Of a stretch of 64,000 bases of DNA, positions 44,397-54,375 are shown piece by piece. The stretch comes from Maribellus maritimus (GTDB lineage Bacteria > Bacteroidota > Bacteroidia > Bacteroidales > Prolixibacteraceae). The number at the start of each line of letters is the position of its first letter. Positions within the stretch are counted from its first letter, which is position 1. Where the stretch lies: the NCBI RefSeq assembly GCF_022267315.1, contig NZ_JAIKLE010000003.1:186001-250000 (forward strand), given 5' to 3'. The position numbers and the translations under genes were made by a program. The notes beneath the pieces are model-generated. The model did no database searches. It had not been told where the DNA came from and worked only from the letters and a program-made list of their open reading frames with translations.

Positions 44397-46616
44397 ATGG
44401 CTAAATCGCTGGTAAATACCAATGCAAAATTTGGCACAATGCCAGTTTTTCTTACTGCTCTGTCAACTATTCTTGGAGCTATTTTATTTCTTCGTTTTGG
44501 CTGGGCCGTTGGCCAGGTGGGTTTTTTTGGTGTAATCGGAATCATTTTGCTGGGGCATGTGGTAACCATTCCAACAGCCTTTGCTGTTGCAGAAATTGCC
44601 ACCAATCAACGTGTACAGGGTGGAGGAGCCTATTACATCATCAGCCGGTCTTTTGGATTAAATATTGGAGGAGCGATTGGCATTGCACTTTATCTGTCGC
44701 AGGCTATTAGCGTTGCTTTTTATGTCATTGCTTTTGGAGAAGCTTTTGAGCCAGTGATTGAATGGATAGCCCAAAACTATGGTTTTTATATCCCCGACCG
44801 TCGCTGGATTTCTATCCCCACCATGTCCCTTCTTTCTTTGCTCATCCTTTTTAAAGGAGCCAACGTTGGGATGAAAGCATTGTATGTTGTTGTTGCGGTC
44901 CTTCTAACCTCATTGGTTATGTTTTTCCTTGGAGACTCTCCTATAAAACCAGAGGAAATAAATTTTCATGCACATATTTCAAATAACCTCAATTTCTTTT
45001 TTGTTTTTACCATCATTTTCCCTGCTTTCACAGGCTTGGCTGCCGGTTTGGGTTTATCGGGAGATTTGAAAGATCCCAAAAAATCAATCCCCAGAGGAAC
45101 ACTTTGGGCGACTGTTGTTGGCATGTTGGTTTATGTTGCCATTGCATACAAATTTGCAATTTCAGCATCACCTTACGATTTAGTAAGCGACCAGTTGATA
45201 ATGAGTAAAATTGCTGTTTGGGGGCCGATTATACCAATCGGGCTGGCTGCAGCTTCACTGAGTTCAGCGCTTGGTTCGATTATGGTTGCACCACGAACAT
45301 TACAGGCTTTGGGATTTGATGATATTTTTCCCCAGAAAGGACTAAATCGTTGGTTTGCCAGAGGGAAGAAAAAAGACAACGAACCGGTAAATGGTTCGTT
45401 GATTACCATAATCATAGCATTTGTTTTTGTAGTTGTAGGTGATGTCGACTTTGTGGCTCAAATCATATCTATGTTTTTTATGGTGACCTATGGTGCCATT
45501 TGTCTTATATCTTTCCTTGAACATTTTGCCGCCGATCCTGCATACCGTCCAACATTCCGCTCCAACTGGTATGTCTCACTAATAGGTGCACTTTTTTCCT
45601 TTTGGCTGATGTTCCAGATGAACGCTCCCTATGCAGCCACCTCTCTGGTTATCATGTCAATTATCTACTATATTATCATGCTCAACAACGAGGAAAATCA
45701 AGGCCTGAACAAACTTTTCAAAGGCGTTATTTTTCAATTGAGCCGGCAACTTCAAATTATGCTACAGCGCGCCGACAGCAGCGAAAAAGAAACCAGTTGG
45801 CGCCCGTTTGGAGTTTGTATCTCACACGATACGTTTAAGCGACGTTCGGCCTTTGATATTATGCGGTGGTTGTCCTATAAATATGGCTTCGGAACATACA
45901 TTCATTTTATAAAAGGCTATCTCAACGAAAAAACAACAGAAGAATCAAAAAAAGTACTTGACCGCTTAATCCTACTTTCAGCGGGAAGTAAAAACAGGGT
46001 TTACCTCGACACCATAATTTCACCTTCGTACACATCGGCAATAGCTCAGGTTGTGCAGCTCTCCGGTATTTCCGGCAAAGGGAATAACCTTATCCTTTTT
46101 GAATTTTCGAGAACAGATCCGGGAAATCTAAAAGAAATTACGGCCAATTACGGACTGGTCGAATCTGCTGGTTTTGATATTTGTATTTTGAATACATCGT
46201 ATAAAAGTTTTGGTTACAAAAACGAAATTCATATTTGGATTAGCCCGGAAGATTACCGGAATGCAAACCTGATGATTTTGCTGGGGTATATTATTTTGGG
46301 GCACCCCGACTGGAAAAAAGGCAAAATAAAAATATTCGCGCTTTATCCGGAAGAACTAATGGATGAAAAACGGAAACAATTGATGGAGCTTATAAAAGCC
46401 GGTCGTTTGCCCATAAGCCCTTCAAATATTTCGATGGTTCCGTTTGATACTCAAAACAGAAAAGAAGTGATCACTAAATACTCGGCTGATGCAGATTTAA
46501 CCCTCATCGGATTTACTTCCGAAATGTTGACAAAAATTGAGGAACTTTCTGAAGGATATCAGGATTTAGGTAACATTTTGTTTGTGAGTGCAAACCGGGC
46601 AAAAGCAATAAATTAA
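44397..46616 (+). CDS. SLC12-like (Na-K-Cl cotransporter family) APC transporter
   Basis: 739 residues. Residues 1 to about 430 are a twelve-helix APC-fold domain: KFGTMPVFLTALSTILGAILFLRFGWAVGQVG is the first helix with the SLC12 signature, QGGGAYYIISRSFGLNIGGAIGIALYLSQAISVAFYVIAFG continues it, and FPAFTGLAAGLGLSGDLKDPKKSIPRGT is a very characteristic cation-chloride-cotransporter segment. Residues about 450-739 form a cytosolic domain resembling the SLC12 C-terminal domain. The ion set is not deducible. The gene stands alone, with about 150 bp upstream. Confidence 0.88.
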   Translation: MAKSLVNTNAKFGTMPVFLTALSTILGAILFLRFGWAVGQVGFFGVIGIILLGHVVTIPTAFAVAEIATNQRVQGGGAYYIISRSFGLNIGGAIGIALYLSQAISVAFYVIAFGEAFEPVIEWIAQNYGFYIPDRRWISIPTMSLLSLLILFKGANVGMKALYVVVAVLLTSLVMFFLGDSPIKPEEINFHAHISNNLNFFFVFTIIFPAFTGLAAGLGLSGDLKDPKKSIPRGTLWATVVGMLVYVAIAYKFAISASPYDLVSDQLIMSKIAVWGPIIPIGLAAASLSSALGSIMVAPRTLQALGFDDIFPQKGLNRWFARGKKKDNEPVNGSLITIIIAFVFVVVGDVDFVAQIISMFFMVTYGAICLISFLEHFAADPAYRPTFRSNWYVSLIGALFSFWLMFQMNAPYAATSLVIMSIIYYIIMLNNEENQGLNKLFKGVIFQLSRQLQIMLQRADSSEKETSWRPFGVCISHDTFKRRSAFDIMRWLSYKYGFGTYIHFIKGYLNEKTTEESKKVLDRLILLSAGSKNRVYLDTIISPSYTSAIAQVVQLSGISGKGNNLILFEFSRTDPGNLKEITANYGLVESAGFDICILNTSYKSFGYKNEIHIWISPEDYRNANLMILLGYIILGHPDWKKGKIKIFALYPEELMDEKRKQLMELIKAGRLPISPSNISMVPFDTQNRKEVITKYSADADLTLIGFTSEMLTKIEELSEGYQDLGNILFVSANRAKAIN

Positions 46617-46675
46617 TTTACATGGCGTTTTTTCAAAACAGTTTTAAAGCTTATTTTAGAAGCAAAATTTGAAAG

Positions 46676-47161
46676 ATGGATAAGATAGCCATATTCCCCG
46701 GATCATTCGATCCTTTTACTGTTGGACATGAATCGATCGTTAGAAGAGCAGTCTCGATGTTTGACAAAATTATTGTAATGATAGGTTTTAATGCCAACAA
46801 AAAATCTTTCTATTCCGTTGAAAAAAGGTTACGATGGATTAATCAGGTATTTGATAAAGAAGACAAAATTGAGGTTCGTATCCACGAAGGATTGACCATC
46901 GATTTTTGTAAAGAAGTGGGGGCAAAATATATTTTAAGAGGTTTGCGAACTTCGTCTGATTTTGAATACGAACGAGCCATTGCGCAAATAAACAAGAAAA
47001 TGCATCCCGAAATTGAAACAGTGTTTCTGCTTACCCTACCGGAGCATACTCCTGTTAATGCATCAATTATACGTGATATTGTTTTACATGGCGGAGATGC
47101 CAGTATGTTTCTTCCTAAAGGATTAAACATGGATGAATTCAAAATGGAAAACAAAGACTAA
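46676..47161 (+). CDS. coaD: Phosphopantetheine adenylyltransferase
   Basis: 161 residues, normal for CoaD. Nucleotidyltransferase motif FPGSFDPFTVGHESIVRRA near the N-terminus, GLTIDFCKEVGAKYILRGLRTSSDFEYERAIAQIN in the middle, and the SSxxR-type VNASIIRDIVLHGGD near the end. Catalyses the fourth step of coenzyme A synthesis. Followed at 11 bp by a thioredoxin-fold protein gene. Confidence 0.97.
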   Translation: MDKIAIFPGSFDPFTVGHESIVRRAVSMFDKIIVMIGFNANKKSFYSVEKRLRWINQVFDKEDKIEVRIHEGLTIDFCKEVGAKYILRGLRTSSDFEYERAIAQINKKMHPEIETVFLLTLPEHTPVNASIIRDIVLHGGDASMFLPKGLNMDEFKMENKD

Positions 47162-47171
47162 ACTTCTGTTC

Positions 47172-48590
47172 ATGAACAAGTTATATGTTCTGACCATTAT
47201 CCTGCTTTTATTTGGTAAAGTATCTTTTTCAACTGTTCTGGAAGGTCAAAACCGGGAATATGCAGGAAAAAGAATTGCTTTTTACACTTATTCCGACCCG
47301 ATTGCGAAAAACGAACTGGAACTGTTTTCGATTGAGTTTGACAGTGAAGGACATTTCAGGACAGAAGTTCAGCTTACTAAAACAACATTTGCTTTTTGTT
47401 ATTTTGGAATTTACAGAGGCGAATTTTTCCTCGAACCGGATAAAACGATTCAACCCGTTTTCCCTCCTTCCCGGGAAAAATCGTTTGCCGATCAAAAAAA
47501 TCCCTTTTTTGAGCCTGTTCTTTTTTGGTTTAAACTAAAAGACCCTCAAGGTTTAAATCAAAATATACTCGACTTTGAAGCCCGTTTTAGCCAACTTACC
47601 AATAGCGAAAAATATTTTAACCGGCTCTATTTTAAACAATCACGCGAAGTTTACGACTCAATTGTTTTCTTTCTCAACAACGATTTTTCAAAATCCAATA
47701 ATCCTGTTTTTGAAAATCATAAAAAACTCAAAATAAAATTTTTAGAATCTGAAGTTTTCAGACAAAACCCGGAGGACGGCTCTGCAATTCTCTCAACTGT
47801 TCCCCCCGATTACTGGCAACATCCCGCATTTATAAGTTACTTCGAAAGAATTTTCACCAACAGGCTCAGTTTTGATGCGAAATCGAAAGATGGCGATAAA
47901 ATCAAAAATGCCATCGCCCGGCTTGATGTTGACTATCTGACCGGTTTTGTAAAAAATAAATACAATTTAACCGGTCATGTTACACAACTGGCAATATTAA
48001 AAATGCTTTACGATGCTTTTTATTCCGGTGAATTTTCCCGTTCAGCTATTATTCAGCTGCTGGAGTCAGAACAATGGAAAAAAAATTCGTCGGAGACAAT
48101 TAATACCTATACAAAAAATGTAATCGAAAAACTTACATTTTTACTCCCCGGCATAAAGGCTCCGGTAATTTGTTTAAAGGACATAAATGGACACCACAAA
48201 TGTTCAGACGAGAACAAAGACAAATTTAAATATTTGATTTTTGCCGATGCTGAGATGATAGTTTGTCAGGAACATTTAAAATATTTGACCAAAATTGAAG
48301 AACAGTTTCAGCAACATCTGGAAATTATTCCGGTAATGCGGAAAACGGATATTATTGAAATGAAAATGTTTCTTGATAAAAACCAGATTCCGGGAATGCA
48401 ACTCGTTGACGAGACAGGCGAATTTATTCGCAAATATAAAGTAAAGGCCTTTCCCAGCTGTTTTCTTCTTGATGAAAATCATAAAATCGTTTTTGAAAAT
48501 ACCAAAGCTCCTCTCGACGGGTTTGAGCAACAGTTTGGATCCTTTTTACAACAAGAACTTTTCAAACGACAAAGAAATCAAACCCGGTAA
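47172..48590 (+). CDS. Exported thioredoxin-fold protein lacking the CxxC motif
   Basis: 472 residues from ATG 47172, preferred over the in-frame 47133 because it starts a clear signal peptide (MNKLYVLTIILLLFGKVSFS) and avoids overlapping coaD. A helical middle of about 250 residues precedes a TlpA-like thioredoxin fold (about 340-470) with VKAFPSCFLLDENHKIVF (cis-Pro region). Where CxxC would be, the sequence reads ADAEMIVCQEHL, so there is no redox dithiol. Similar large exported TlpA-like proteins are common in Bacteroidota; role unknown. Overlaps the convergent nudix gene by 13 bp. Confidence 0.75.
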   Translation: MNKLYVLTIILLLFGKVSFSTVLEGQNREYAGKRIAFYTYSDPIAKNELELFSIEFDSEGHFRTEVQLTKTTFAFCYFGIYRGEFFLEPDKTIQPVFPPSREKSFADQKNPFFEPVLFWFKLKDPQGLNQNILDFEARFSQLTNSEKYFNRLYFKQSREVYDSIVFFLNNDFSKSNNPVFENHKKLKIKFLESEVFRQNPEDGSAILSTVPPDYWQHPAFISYFERIFTNRLSFDAKSKDGDKIKNAIARLDVDYLTGFVKNKYNLTGHVTQLAILKMLYDAFYSGEFSRSAIIQLLESEQWKKNSSETINTYTKNVIEKLTFLLPGIKAPVICLKDINGHHKCSDENKDKFKYLIFADAEMIVCQEHLKYLTKIEEQFQQHLEIIPVMRKTDIIEMKMFLDKNQIPGMQLVDETGEFIRKYKVKAFPSCFLLDENHKIVFENTKAPLDGFEQQFGSFLQQELFKRQRNQTR

Positions 48591-49201
48591 AGGTTGATTA
48601 TTTGTCTTAGATTTTCGTAAGTATTTTCCAAAACCTCGCCAAGTTCAGCAGGTGCAAACCATTTTATTTTTGTAATGCCTTCTTCTTGTTGAGGGACACC
48701 TGTTTTTGCTCCGCTGTAATTCATCTCATACCAAAATGTCTCTTTAAAAATCCACTCACCTTTGCTTTTTTTGTAGGGCGATTGGTAAATATGATAAGTT
48801 GAAGGTAATTCTCTGGCAATTTGTAATCCTGTTATTCCACATTCTTCCTCCACCTCCCGAATGGCTGCGTCTCTTGTTGTCTCACCTTTTTCCACTTTAC
48901 CTTTTGGTAAATCCCACACCCCATTTCTTAGTATAAATAACTGCTTCCCTTCACCGTTAAAAACGACTCCGCCGGCAGCATCAATTTGTATAAAAGCCGA
49001 TTTAAATACTTCAAAAAAATCAACAGGAGATGAATGAGTTAAAACAGCCTCCGCTACATTATTCAGAATAAAATTCTGAAACCACCTCCGGACATCAAAA
49101 ACATTAAATGAATCGGTTCCCTGAATGGTTGTTTTATTTAATGTTATATTCTCCCGGGTGGAAATGTTTATCAATTTTTGATTAAAAAAAACTTTATACA
49201 T
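48578..49201 (-). CDS. NUDIX hydrolase
   Basis: 207 residues. Nudix box GKVEKGETTRDAAIREVEEECGI (Gx5Ex7REVxEExG) is complete, preceded by NGVWDLPK. The first 65 residues form a separate N-terminal segment of unknown fold. Substrate unknown; the WDLPKGK type often acts on diadenosine polyphosphates or similar nucleoside diphosphate derivatives. It is divergent from pyrE with only 31 bp between starts, an arrangement common in Bacteroidota. Confidence 0.92.
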   Translation of the reverse strand: MYKVFFNQKLINISTRENITLNKTTIQGTDSFNVFDVRRWFQNFILNNVAEAVLTHSSPVDFFEVFKSAFIQIDAAGGVVFNGEGKQLFILRNGVWDLPKGKVEKGETTRDAAIREVEEECGITGLQIARELPSTYHIYQSPYKKSKGEWIFKETFWYEMNYSGAKTGVPQQEEGITKIKWFAPAELGEVLENTYENLRQIINLYRV

Positions 49202-49204
49202 TTG
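49178..49204 (+). promoter_or_regulatory. Probable pyrE promoter
   Basis: A -7 element TACATTTG at 49197-49204 fits TAnnTTTG; TTG at 49178-49180 lies 16 bp upstream, slightly short of the usual spacing. Predicted start of transcription near 49211, before the ATG at 49233. The box overlaps the start codon of the divergent nudix gene. Confidence 0.45.
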
Positions 49205-49232
49205 CTCTTAATTAAAAAATTACTGCAAAATT

Positions 49233-49865
49233 ATGGAATCAACTCAAATTGAAGTAACAAAAAAATTACTTGAAATAAATACAATAAAAATACAACCGTC
49301 AAGCCCTTTTACCTGGGCATCGGGATGGAAGTCGCCGATATATTGCGATAACCGAAAGATACTTTCTTATCCGGAAACCCGTACATTTATCTGCGATAAA
49401 TTTGTGGAATTAATCCGCGAAAAATACCCCGATGCAGAAGTAATTGCAGGGGTTGCAACCGGTGCAATTGCACACGGTGTGCTGGTAGCTGACAAACTTG
49501 GATTACCATTTATTTATGTTCGTTCGAAGCCCAAAGGACACGGACTGGAAAACCTGATTGAGGGAGACCTGAAACCCGGACAAAAAGTGGTAATTGTTGA
49601 AGATTTGGTATCAACCGGTGTAAGTAGCCTGAAAGCAGCGGAAGCTGTGAGCAATTTTGGAGGAGAAGTAGTTGGAATGGTGGCAATTTTTACCTATAAT
49701 TTTCCACATGCAAAAGAAAACTTCAAAAAAGCAAAAGTTGAACTGACAACATTAAGCCGGTACCAGATTTTAATCGACCTCGCTCTGGCAGAGGGTGAAA
49801 TTACCAAGGAAGAAGTTGAATCGCTGATGGAATGGCGCGAAGACCCGGCAAACTGGGGTAAATAG
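49233..49865 (+). CDS. pyrE: Orotate phosphoribosyltransferase
   Basis: 210 residues. PRPP-binding motif VVIVEDLVSTGVSSLKAAEAV is the type I phosphoribosyltransferase signature; FTWASGWKSPIYCDNR and the flexible-loop YVRSKPKGHGLENLIEG are OPRTase specific. Makes OMP in pyrimidine synthesis. Followed by a strong terminator at 49893-49917. Confidence 0.97.
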   Translation: MESTQIEVTKKLLEINTIKIQPSSPFTWASGWKSPIYCDNRKILSYPETRTFICDKFVELIREKYPDAEVIAGVATGAIAHGVLVADKLGLPFIYVRSKPKGHGLENLIEGDLKPGQKVVIVEDLVSTGVSSLKAAEAVSNFGGEVVGMVAIFTYNFPHAKENFKKAKVELTTLSRYQILIDLALAEGEITKEEVESLMEWREDPANWGK

Positions 49866-49892
49866 TAGAATTTTCGGAAACCTAGGATAGAG

Positions 49893-49917
49893 ATCCCGCT
49901 TATGCGGGATTTTTTTT
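49893..49917 (+). terminator. Rho-independent terminator after pyrE
   Basis: ATCCCGC (49893-49899), loop TTAT, GCGGGAT (49904-49910), then a run of eight T. Perfect GC-rich stem. It lies only 18 bp before the SRPBCC gene ATG, so that gene must rely on read-through or on its own promoter. Confidence 0.9.
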
Positions 49918-49935
49918 CATTACAAAAAGAAAGTT

Positions 49936-50385
49936 ATGAGTTTACACAAATATGTAAGTGACGTAAAAGTAATTAACCAAAACGAACAGGTTGTTTTTAA
50001 TTACCTTTCCAATTTTGAAAATCTGGCGGCTTATCTCAATTCAGGATTGATTGAAAAAATAACCAAACAAGTACCGCAGGTTAAAATTACCGATTTTCAG
50101 TCCAATCGTGATTCCTGCAAATTTAAAATTACCGGGATGGGAGTTGCTGAAATTAAAATTGTAAACCGCGATCCTTTTAAAACCATTAAAGTTGAAAGTT
50201 CGGGGAGCCTTCCGCTAAGTTTTACTTTCTGGATTCAACTGTTACCTGCCGATGCCTTTAAAACAAAAATGAGGCTCACATTACACGCAGAAATGAGCAT
50301 GATGATAAAAATGATGGCAGGAAACAAACTGGAGGAAGGCATTAACCAATTGGCTGATACACTGTCGAAACTTCCTTATAAATAA
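49936..50385 (+). CDS. SRPBCC-family (START/polyketide cyclase-like) protein
   Basis: 149 residues. Pattern begins SDVKVINQNEQVVFNYLSNFENLAAYL, typical of the helix-grip SRPBCC fold, with a middle SSGSLPLSFTFWIQLLP and the long C-terminal helix LEEGINQLADTLSKLPY. A ligand-binding or lipid-binding role is the family norm, but no substrate is known. Conserved beside pyrE and birA in Bacteroidota, which supports a real gene. Convergent with birA. Confidence 0.85.
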   Translation: MSLHKYVSDVKVINQNEQVVFNYLSNFENLAAYLNSGLIEKITKQVPQVKITDFQSNRDSCKFKITGMGVAEIKIVNRDPFKTIKVESSGSLPLSFTFWIQLLPADAFKTKMRLTLHAEMSMMIKMMAGNKLEEGINQLADTLSKLPYK

Positions 50386-50406
50386 ATTTTGACTCCTCCG
50401 CTGAAA

Positions 50407-51150
50407 TCAAAAAATATACTCAACTTCCTTAAACATATACTCAGAAAGTTTTCCATTTTGCCTCTTTAAAATTAATTGGCCGAATTCACCAATTCCAATA
50501 ATCTTTGCTTCAAATTCACCATCTCCGTCTTTAAAAGTACTCCATATATTCTTTCGAAAAAGCCGATCAAGGTACATGAAATCAATATACTCAAAGTCTC
50601 CCTCCTCCAATTTCTGATACCACTTAAAAATCAGTTCCACGACTTCATCCAACACCTCATGAATATTGTATTCTTCGCCTGTGATTTGTTGTAATGAAAC
50701 CGGATTTTGAGCATCGGAAACAAACTCTTTTTGGTTGAGGTTTAAGCCAATTCCCAAAACCGATGAAAAAATATTTCTTCCTTTTACACCATTTTCTATT
50801 AAAATACCGGCAATCTTTCTACTTCCCAGATACAAATCGTTGGGCCATTTTATCGATACATCCGAAGTTTCGCTATTAAGGAAGTCATACAAAGCAAGGC
50901 TAACAATCTTTGATATAGCAAATTGTCTTTCAGCAGGTAAAAACCCGGGGAACAAAATTATGCTGGTCAGCAGATTCTTTCCTCTTTCACTTTCCCAGTA
51001 ATTGCCACGTTGTCCTCTGCCTTTCTCCTGAAAATATGTCAAAACGACAGTGCCTTCTACTGCCTGTTTCGACATAATTAGCTGGTTGGCATAGTTGTTG
51101 GTAGATTCAACTGCGTTCAAAACAATATAATTTTTGTCTGAAAAATTCAT
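50407..51150 (-). CDS. birA: Biotin-[acetyl-CoA-carboxylase] ligase
   Basis: 247 residues, the short form without the DNA-binding domain of E. coli BirA, so it is unlikely to be a repressor. Motifs: VESTNNYANQLI, FQEKGRGQRGNYWESERGKNLLTSI (family GRGRRGRxW), IKWPNDLYLGSRKIAGILIE and SVLGIGLNLNQ. Attaches biotin to carboxylase carrier proteins. Divergent from rsfS with 145 bp between. Confidence 0.96.
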   Translation of the reverse strand: MNFSDKNYIVLNAVESTNNYANQLIMSKQAVEGTVVLTYFQEKGRGQRGNYWESERGKNLLTSIILFPGFLPAERQFAISKIVSLALYDFLNSETSDVSIKWPNDLYLGSRKIAGILIENGVKGRNIFSSVLGIGLNLNQKEFVSDAQNPVSLQQITGEEYNIHEVLDEVVELIFKWYQKLEEGDFEYIDFMYLDRLFRKNIWSTFKDGDGEFEAKIIGIGEFGQLILKRQNGKLSEYMFKEVEYIF

Positions 51151-51268
51151 ACATTTTTACTTTAACTCGTCAACTTTTTATTGATGAAATGGTTTTTTAC
51201 ATCACAGCATGGTTGGATGCACTAAAACAGAAATGAAAGTACAAAAAATGGGAATAAGGCAAAAAGAT

Positions 51269-51276
51269 TATCTTTG
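51269..51276 (+). promoter_or_regulatory. Probable -7 promoter box of rsfS-ftsH transcript
   Basis: TATCTTTG is a perfect TAnnTTTG match 20 bp before the rsfS ATG at 51296. No clear -33 TTG upstream. Would drive the rsfS-ftsH-LUD-DUF2007-cdsA-psd-pssA string. Confidence 0.45.
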
Positions 51277-51295
51277 TATGGTACAATAAAAATAT

Positions 51296-51667
51296 ATGAC
51301 AGGGAAAAAGGAAGAAACAGACAAAACAATTGAAGCAATTCTGGAAGGAATTAACCGAATTAAAGGAAAGGAAATAACAATAATTGATTTAAATACAATA
51401 CATCATACTGAATGTGGATACTTTGTAATATGCCATGGAAACTCAAATACGCAGGTAAATGCGATATCACAATCAGTTGAAGAAGTTGTTGAAAAACATA
51501 CAGGAGAAAAAGCCTGGCACCGCGACGGATACAAAAACGCAATATGGATTTTAATTGATTACGGAGAGATTATGGTTCATGTTTTTCAAAAAGACGCAAG
51601 AGAATTTTATAACCTTGAAGGCCTTTGGGCTGACGCAAAAATTACAAAAATAGAAGCAGAAAATTGA
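51296..51667 (+). CDS. rsfS: Ribosome silencing factor RsfS
   Basis: 123 residues. Family signatures: GKEITIIDLNTIHHTECGYFVICHGNSNTQVNAISQSVEE and KAWHRDGYKNAIWILIDYGEIMVHVFQKDAREFYNLEGLWADA. Binds ribosomal protein L14 and blocks subunit joining. Its stop lies 8 bp before the ftsH ATG. Confidence 0.97.
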   Translation: MTGKKEETDKTIEAILEGINRIKGKEITIIDLNTIHHTECGYFVICHGNSNTQVNAISQSVEEVVEKHTGEKAWHRDGYKNAIWILIDYGEIMVHVFQKDAREFYNLEGLWADAKITKIEAEN

Positions 51668-51675
51668 AATTAATT

Positions 51676-53730
51676 ATGGCAGACGATAAAAATAAACAAA
51701 ATAAGCCAACCAATCCATTTGGCTCATTTAACTCTAACAAAAAGAATGATGGGAAAGGGCCAAAATTCAATGCCTATTGGATCTATGGGATAATTGCCAT
51801 TGTTTTCATTATTGTTCAGTTTTACTTTAGCAATTCACGAGGCCCGGTTGAAACCAACTGGAGTGAAGTAAAATCAACGATGCTGGCTAACCAGGATATC
51901 GAAAGGATTGTTGTTGTAAATGAAAAGCACGCCAACATTTACATAAAAAAAGACAGGCTCGATAAATACGAATCTGAATTTAGCGGCAACTTTTCAAAGC
52001 CTTCAGAGAGCGGACCTCACTTTACGTTTAATATTGGTTCGGTGGAAACATTCGAACGCAATTTACGTGAAGCCCAGGAAGGAACGGATTATGAAGTGCT
52101 TCCCGAGTATAAGGAAGAACGTAACTGGGCAGGAGAAATTTTATGGACCATCGGCCCGTTTGTACTAATCATTTTACTTTGGTGGTGGATTTTTAGAAGA
52201 ATGAGCCGAGGAGGAGCCGGTGGAGGAGCCGGTGGTATTTTTAATGTTGGAAAATCACAGGCAAAAATATTTGATAAAGACCAGAAAGTTTCAACTAATT
52301 TTAAAGATGTTGCCGGGCTGGCAGAAGCGAAACAGGAAGTGGAAGAAATTGTGGAATTCCTTAAAAGCCCGGCGAAATATACCAAATTAGGTGGAAAGAT
52401 TCCTAAAGGGGCGCTTTTAGTAGGGCCTCCCGGAACCGGAAAAACATTATTGGCAAAAGCTGTGGCAGGGGAAGCAAACGTACCGTTTTTCTCTATGTCT
52501 GGTTCCGACTTTGTTGAAATGTTTGTTGGTGTAGGTGCTTCGCGTGTGCGTGACCTGTTCAAACAAGCAAAAGAAAAGGCACCTTGTATTGTATTTATTG
52601 ATGAGATTGATGCAATTGGGAGAGCACGTGGAAGAAACCCCAATTTTGGTTCAAATGATGAAAGAGAAAACACCTTAAATCAATTATTGACCGAAATGGA
52701 TGGGTTTGACACCAACAGTGGTGTTATTATTCTTGCTGCTACAAACCGTGCTGATGTTCTTGACCGGGCACTGATGCGTGCCGGACGTTTTGACCGGCAG
52801 ATACACGTTGAGCTGCCCGATTTGAACGAACGAGGAGCAATATTCAATGTTCATCTCCGCCCACTCAAATTGGATCAAAGTGTAAATGTTGAATTTCTGG
52901 CGAAACAAACACCGGGTTTTTCAGGTGCCGATATTGCCAACGTTTGTAACGAAGCTGCATTAATAGCAGCGCGTAAAAACAGGGAAGCAGTTACCAAACA
53001 AGACTTTCTGGATGCTGTTGATCGTATTATTGGTGGTCTGGAAAAGAAAAATAAAATCATTTCACAGGAAGAAAAGAAAACCATTGCCTACCACGAAGCC
53101 GGCCACGCTACCATTAGTTGGCTGCTGGAACATGCTCATCCGCTGGTAAAAGTAACAATCGTACCCCGTGGAAAAGCTTTAGGTGCGGCCTGGTATTTAC
53201 CTGAAGAACGCTCTATCACGACCAAAGAACAACTGCTCGACGAAATGTGTTCGGCATTAGGAGGACGAGCTGCAGAAGAAATAATCTTCGGAAAAATCTC
53301 TTCCGGTGCACAGAACGATTTGGAAAAAATTACCAAACAAGCTTATGCAATGGTTAGCATTTTTGGCATGAGCGAAAAGGTAGGTAATGTAAGTTTTTAC
53401 GACTCAAGCGGACAGAACGATTACACATTTACAAAACCATACAGCGAAAAAACAGCAGAGTTAATCGATGAAGAAGTAAAGATTCTTATCGATGCACAGT
53501 ATGTAAGAGCACTAAAAGTTCTGAAAGACAACGCTGAGGGACACAAAAAGCTGGCAGATCGTCTCTTGGTAAAAGAGGTTATTTTCAGTGAAGATCTGGA
53601 AGAAATTTTTGGAAAACGTCCCTGGAACAAGGAAACCGGTGTAGCAGAAAAACAACGCCAAAATGTTTCTGAAAATAAGGAAATTGAAGAAAAATCGGAA
53701 GATTCTGAAAGCCAGGTAATATCTGCATAA
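51676..53730 (+). CDS. ftsH: ATP-dependent zinc metalloprotease FtsH
   Basis: 684 residues from ATG 51676; the TTG at 51664 is a possible but less likely start. Two helices (about 30-47 and 155-175) flank a periplasmic domain. Walker A GPPGTGKT begins at Gly250, Walker B is [11 protein letters not shown], second region of homology [21 protein letters not shown], and the zinc site is HEAGH (473-477). Ends in a polar acidic tail. Degrades misfolded membrane proteins and often LpxC; membrane bound, active on the cytosolic side. Confidence 0.97.
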   Translation: MADDKNKQNKPTNPFGSFNSNKKNDGKGPKFNAYWIYGIIAIVFIIVQFYFSNSRGPVETNWSEVKSTMLANQDIERIVVVNEKHANIYIKKDRLDKYESEFSGNFSKPSESGPHFTFNIGSVETFERNLREAQEGTDYEVLPEYKEERNWAGEILWTIGPFVLIILLWWWIFRRMSRGGAGGGAGGIFNVGKSQAKIFDKDQKVSTNFKDVAGLAEAKQEVEEIVEFLKSPAKYTKLGGKIPKGALLVGPPGTGKTLLAKAVAGEANVPFFSMSGSDFVEMFVGVGASRVRDLFKQAKEKAPCIVFIDEIDAIGRARGRNPNFGSNDERENTLNQLLTEMDGFDTNSGVIILAATNRADVLDRALMRAGRFDRQIHVELPDLNERGAIFNVHLRPLKLDQSVNVEFLAKQTPGFSGADIANVCNEAALIAARKNREAVTKQDFLDAVDRIIGGLEKKNKIISQEEKKTIAYHEAGHATISWLLEHAHPLVKVTIVPRGKALGAAWYLPEERSITTKEQLLDEMCSALGGRAAEEIIFGKISSGAQNDLEKITKQAYAMVSIFGMSEKVGNVSFYDSSGQNDYTFTKPYSEKTAELIDEEVKILIDAQYVRALKVLKDNAEGHKKLADRLLVKEVIFSEDLEEIFGKRPWNKETGVAEKQRQNVSENKEIEEKSEDSESQVISA

Positions 53731-54345
53731 ATGAAATCGGCAAGGCAGGAGATATTAGAGAAATTAAAAAACACCCAACATTTCTTGCCTGAAAAGCCGG
53801 ATTTTGACACTCCCGTTTATCATTCCATTGAAGAGCCGCTGGATGTGGCTTTTAAAAAAAATCTGGAAAAGGTAAACGGGAGTGTTTATTTGTTTGATAC
53901 CAAAAACGAACTTTGTTCTGAACTTCAGCTTTTGCTGAAAAAATATTCAGCAGAAAATATTGGTTGTAAAGAACCTGAACTCCAAAAACTTTTAGAAGAA
54001 TATAACATCCAATTTTCAACCAGTGACCATTTTAATGAGAATATTGAAGCGGGAATAACCGGCTGCGAATTTCTTATTGCCCACACGGGGTCAGTAATGA
54101 TAAGTTCTATACAAGCCGGCGGGCGCCAAATGTTTGTTTATCCGCCTGTTCATATTGTAATAGCCCAAAAGAAACAGGTCGTTGATTATCTTGAAAGTGC
54201 CTATTCAGGTATTGTTAAAAAATACAAAAACAATTTGCCTTCGGCGGTTACAATTATTACAGGTCCCAGCAGGACTGCCGACATCGAAAAAACACTAATT
54301 CTTGGAGCACACGGCCCCAAAGAGCTTCATGTATTTTTAGTCTGA
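53731..54345 (+). CDS. LUD domain protein (LutC/YkgG family)
   Basis: 204 residues starting at the ATG directly after the ftsH stop. LUD landmarks: ITGCEFLIAHTGSVMISS, HIVIAQKKQVVDYL and the C-terminal ITGPSRTADIEKTLILGAHGPKELHVFLV. LutC-type proteins take part in lactate utilisation with LutA and LutB, but neither is present here; the ftsH-linked Bacteroidota member is of unknown role. Confidence 0.88.
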   Translation: MKSARQEILEKLKNTQHFLPEKPDFDTPVYHSIEEPLDVAFKKNLEKVNGSVYLFDTKNELCSELQLLLKKYSAENIGCKEPELQKLLEEYNIQFSTSDHFNENIEAGITGCEFLIAHTGSVMISSIQAGGRQMFVYPPVHIVIAQKKQVVDYLESAYSGIVKKYKNNLPSAVTIITGPSRTADIEKTLILGAHGPKELHVFLV

Positions 54346-54375
54346 AAAATAATTCAATTTATTTACCTTTGTAAA

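Noticed and set aside
54364-54371. TACCTTTG promoter box before the DUF2007 gene
   Set aside because: It is a perfect -7 match but would start transcription at or inside the start codon, and the conserved N-terminus fixes that start; no -33 element was found. Leaderless transcription cannot be excluded.
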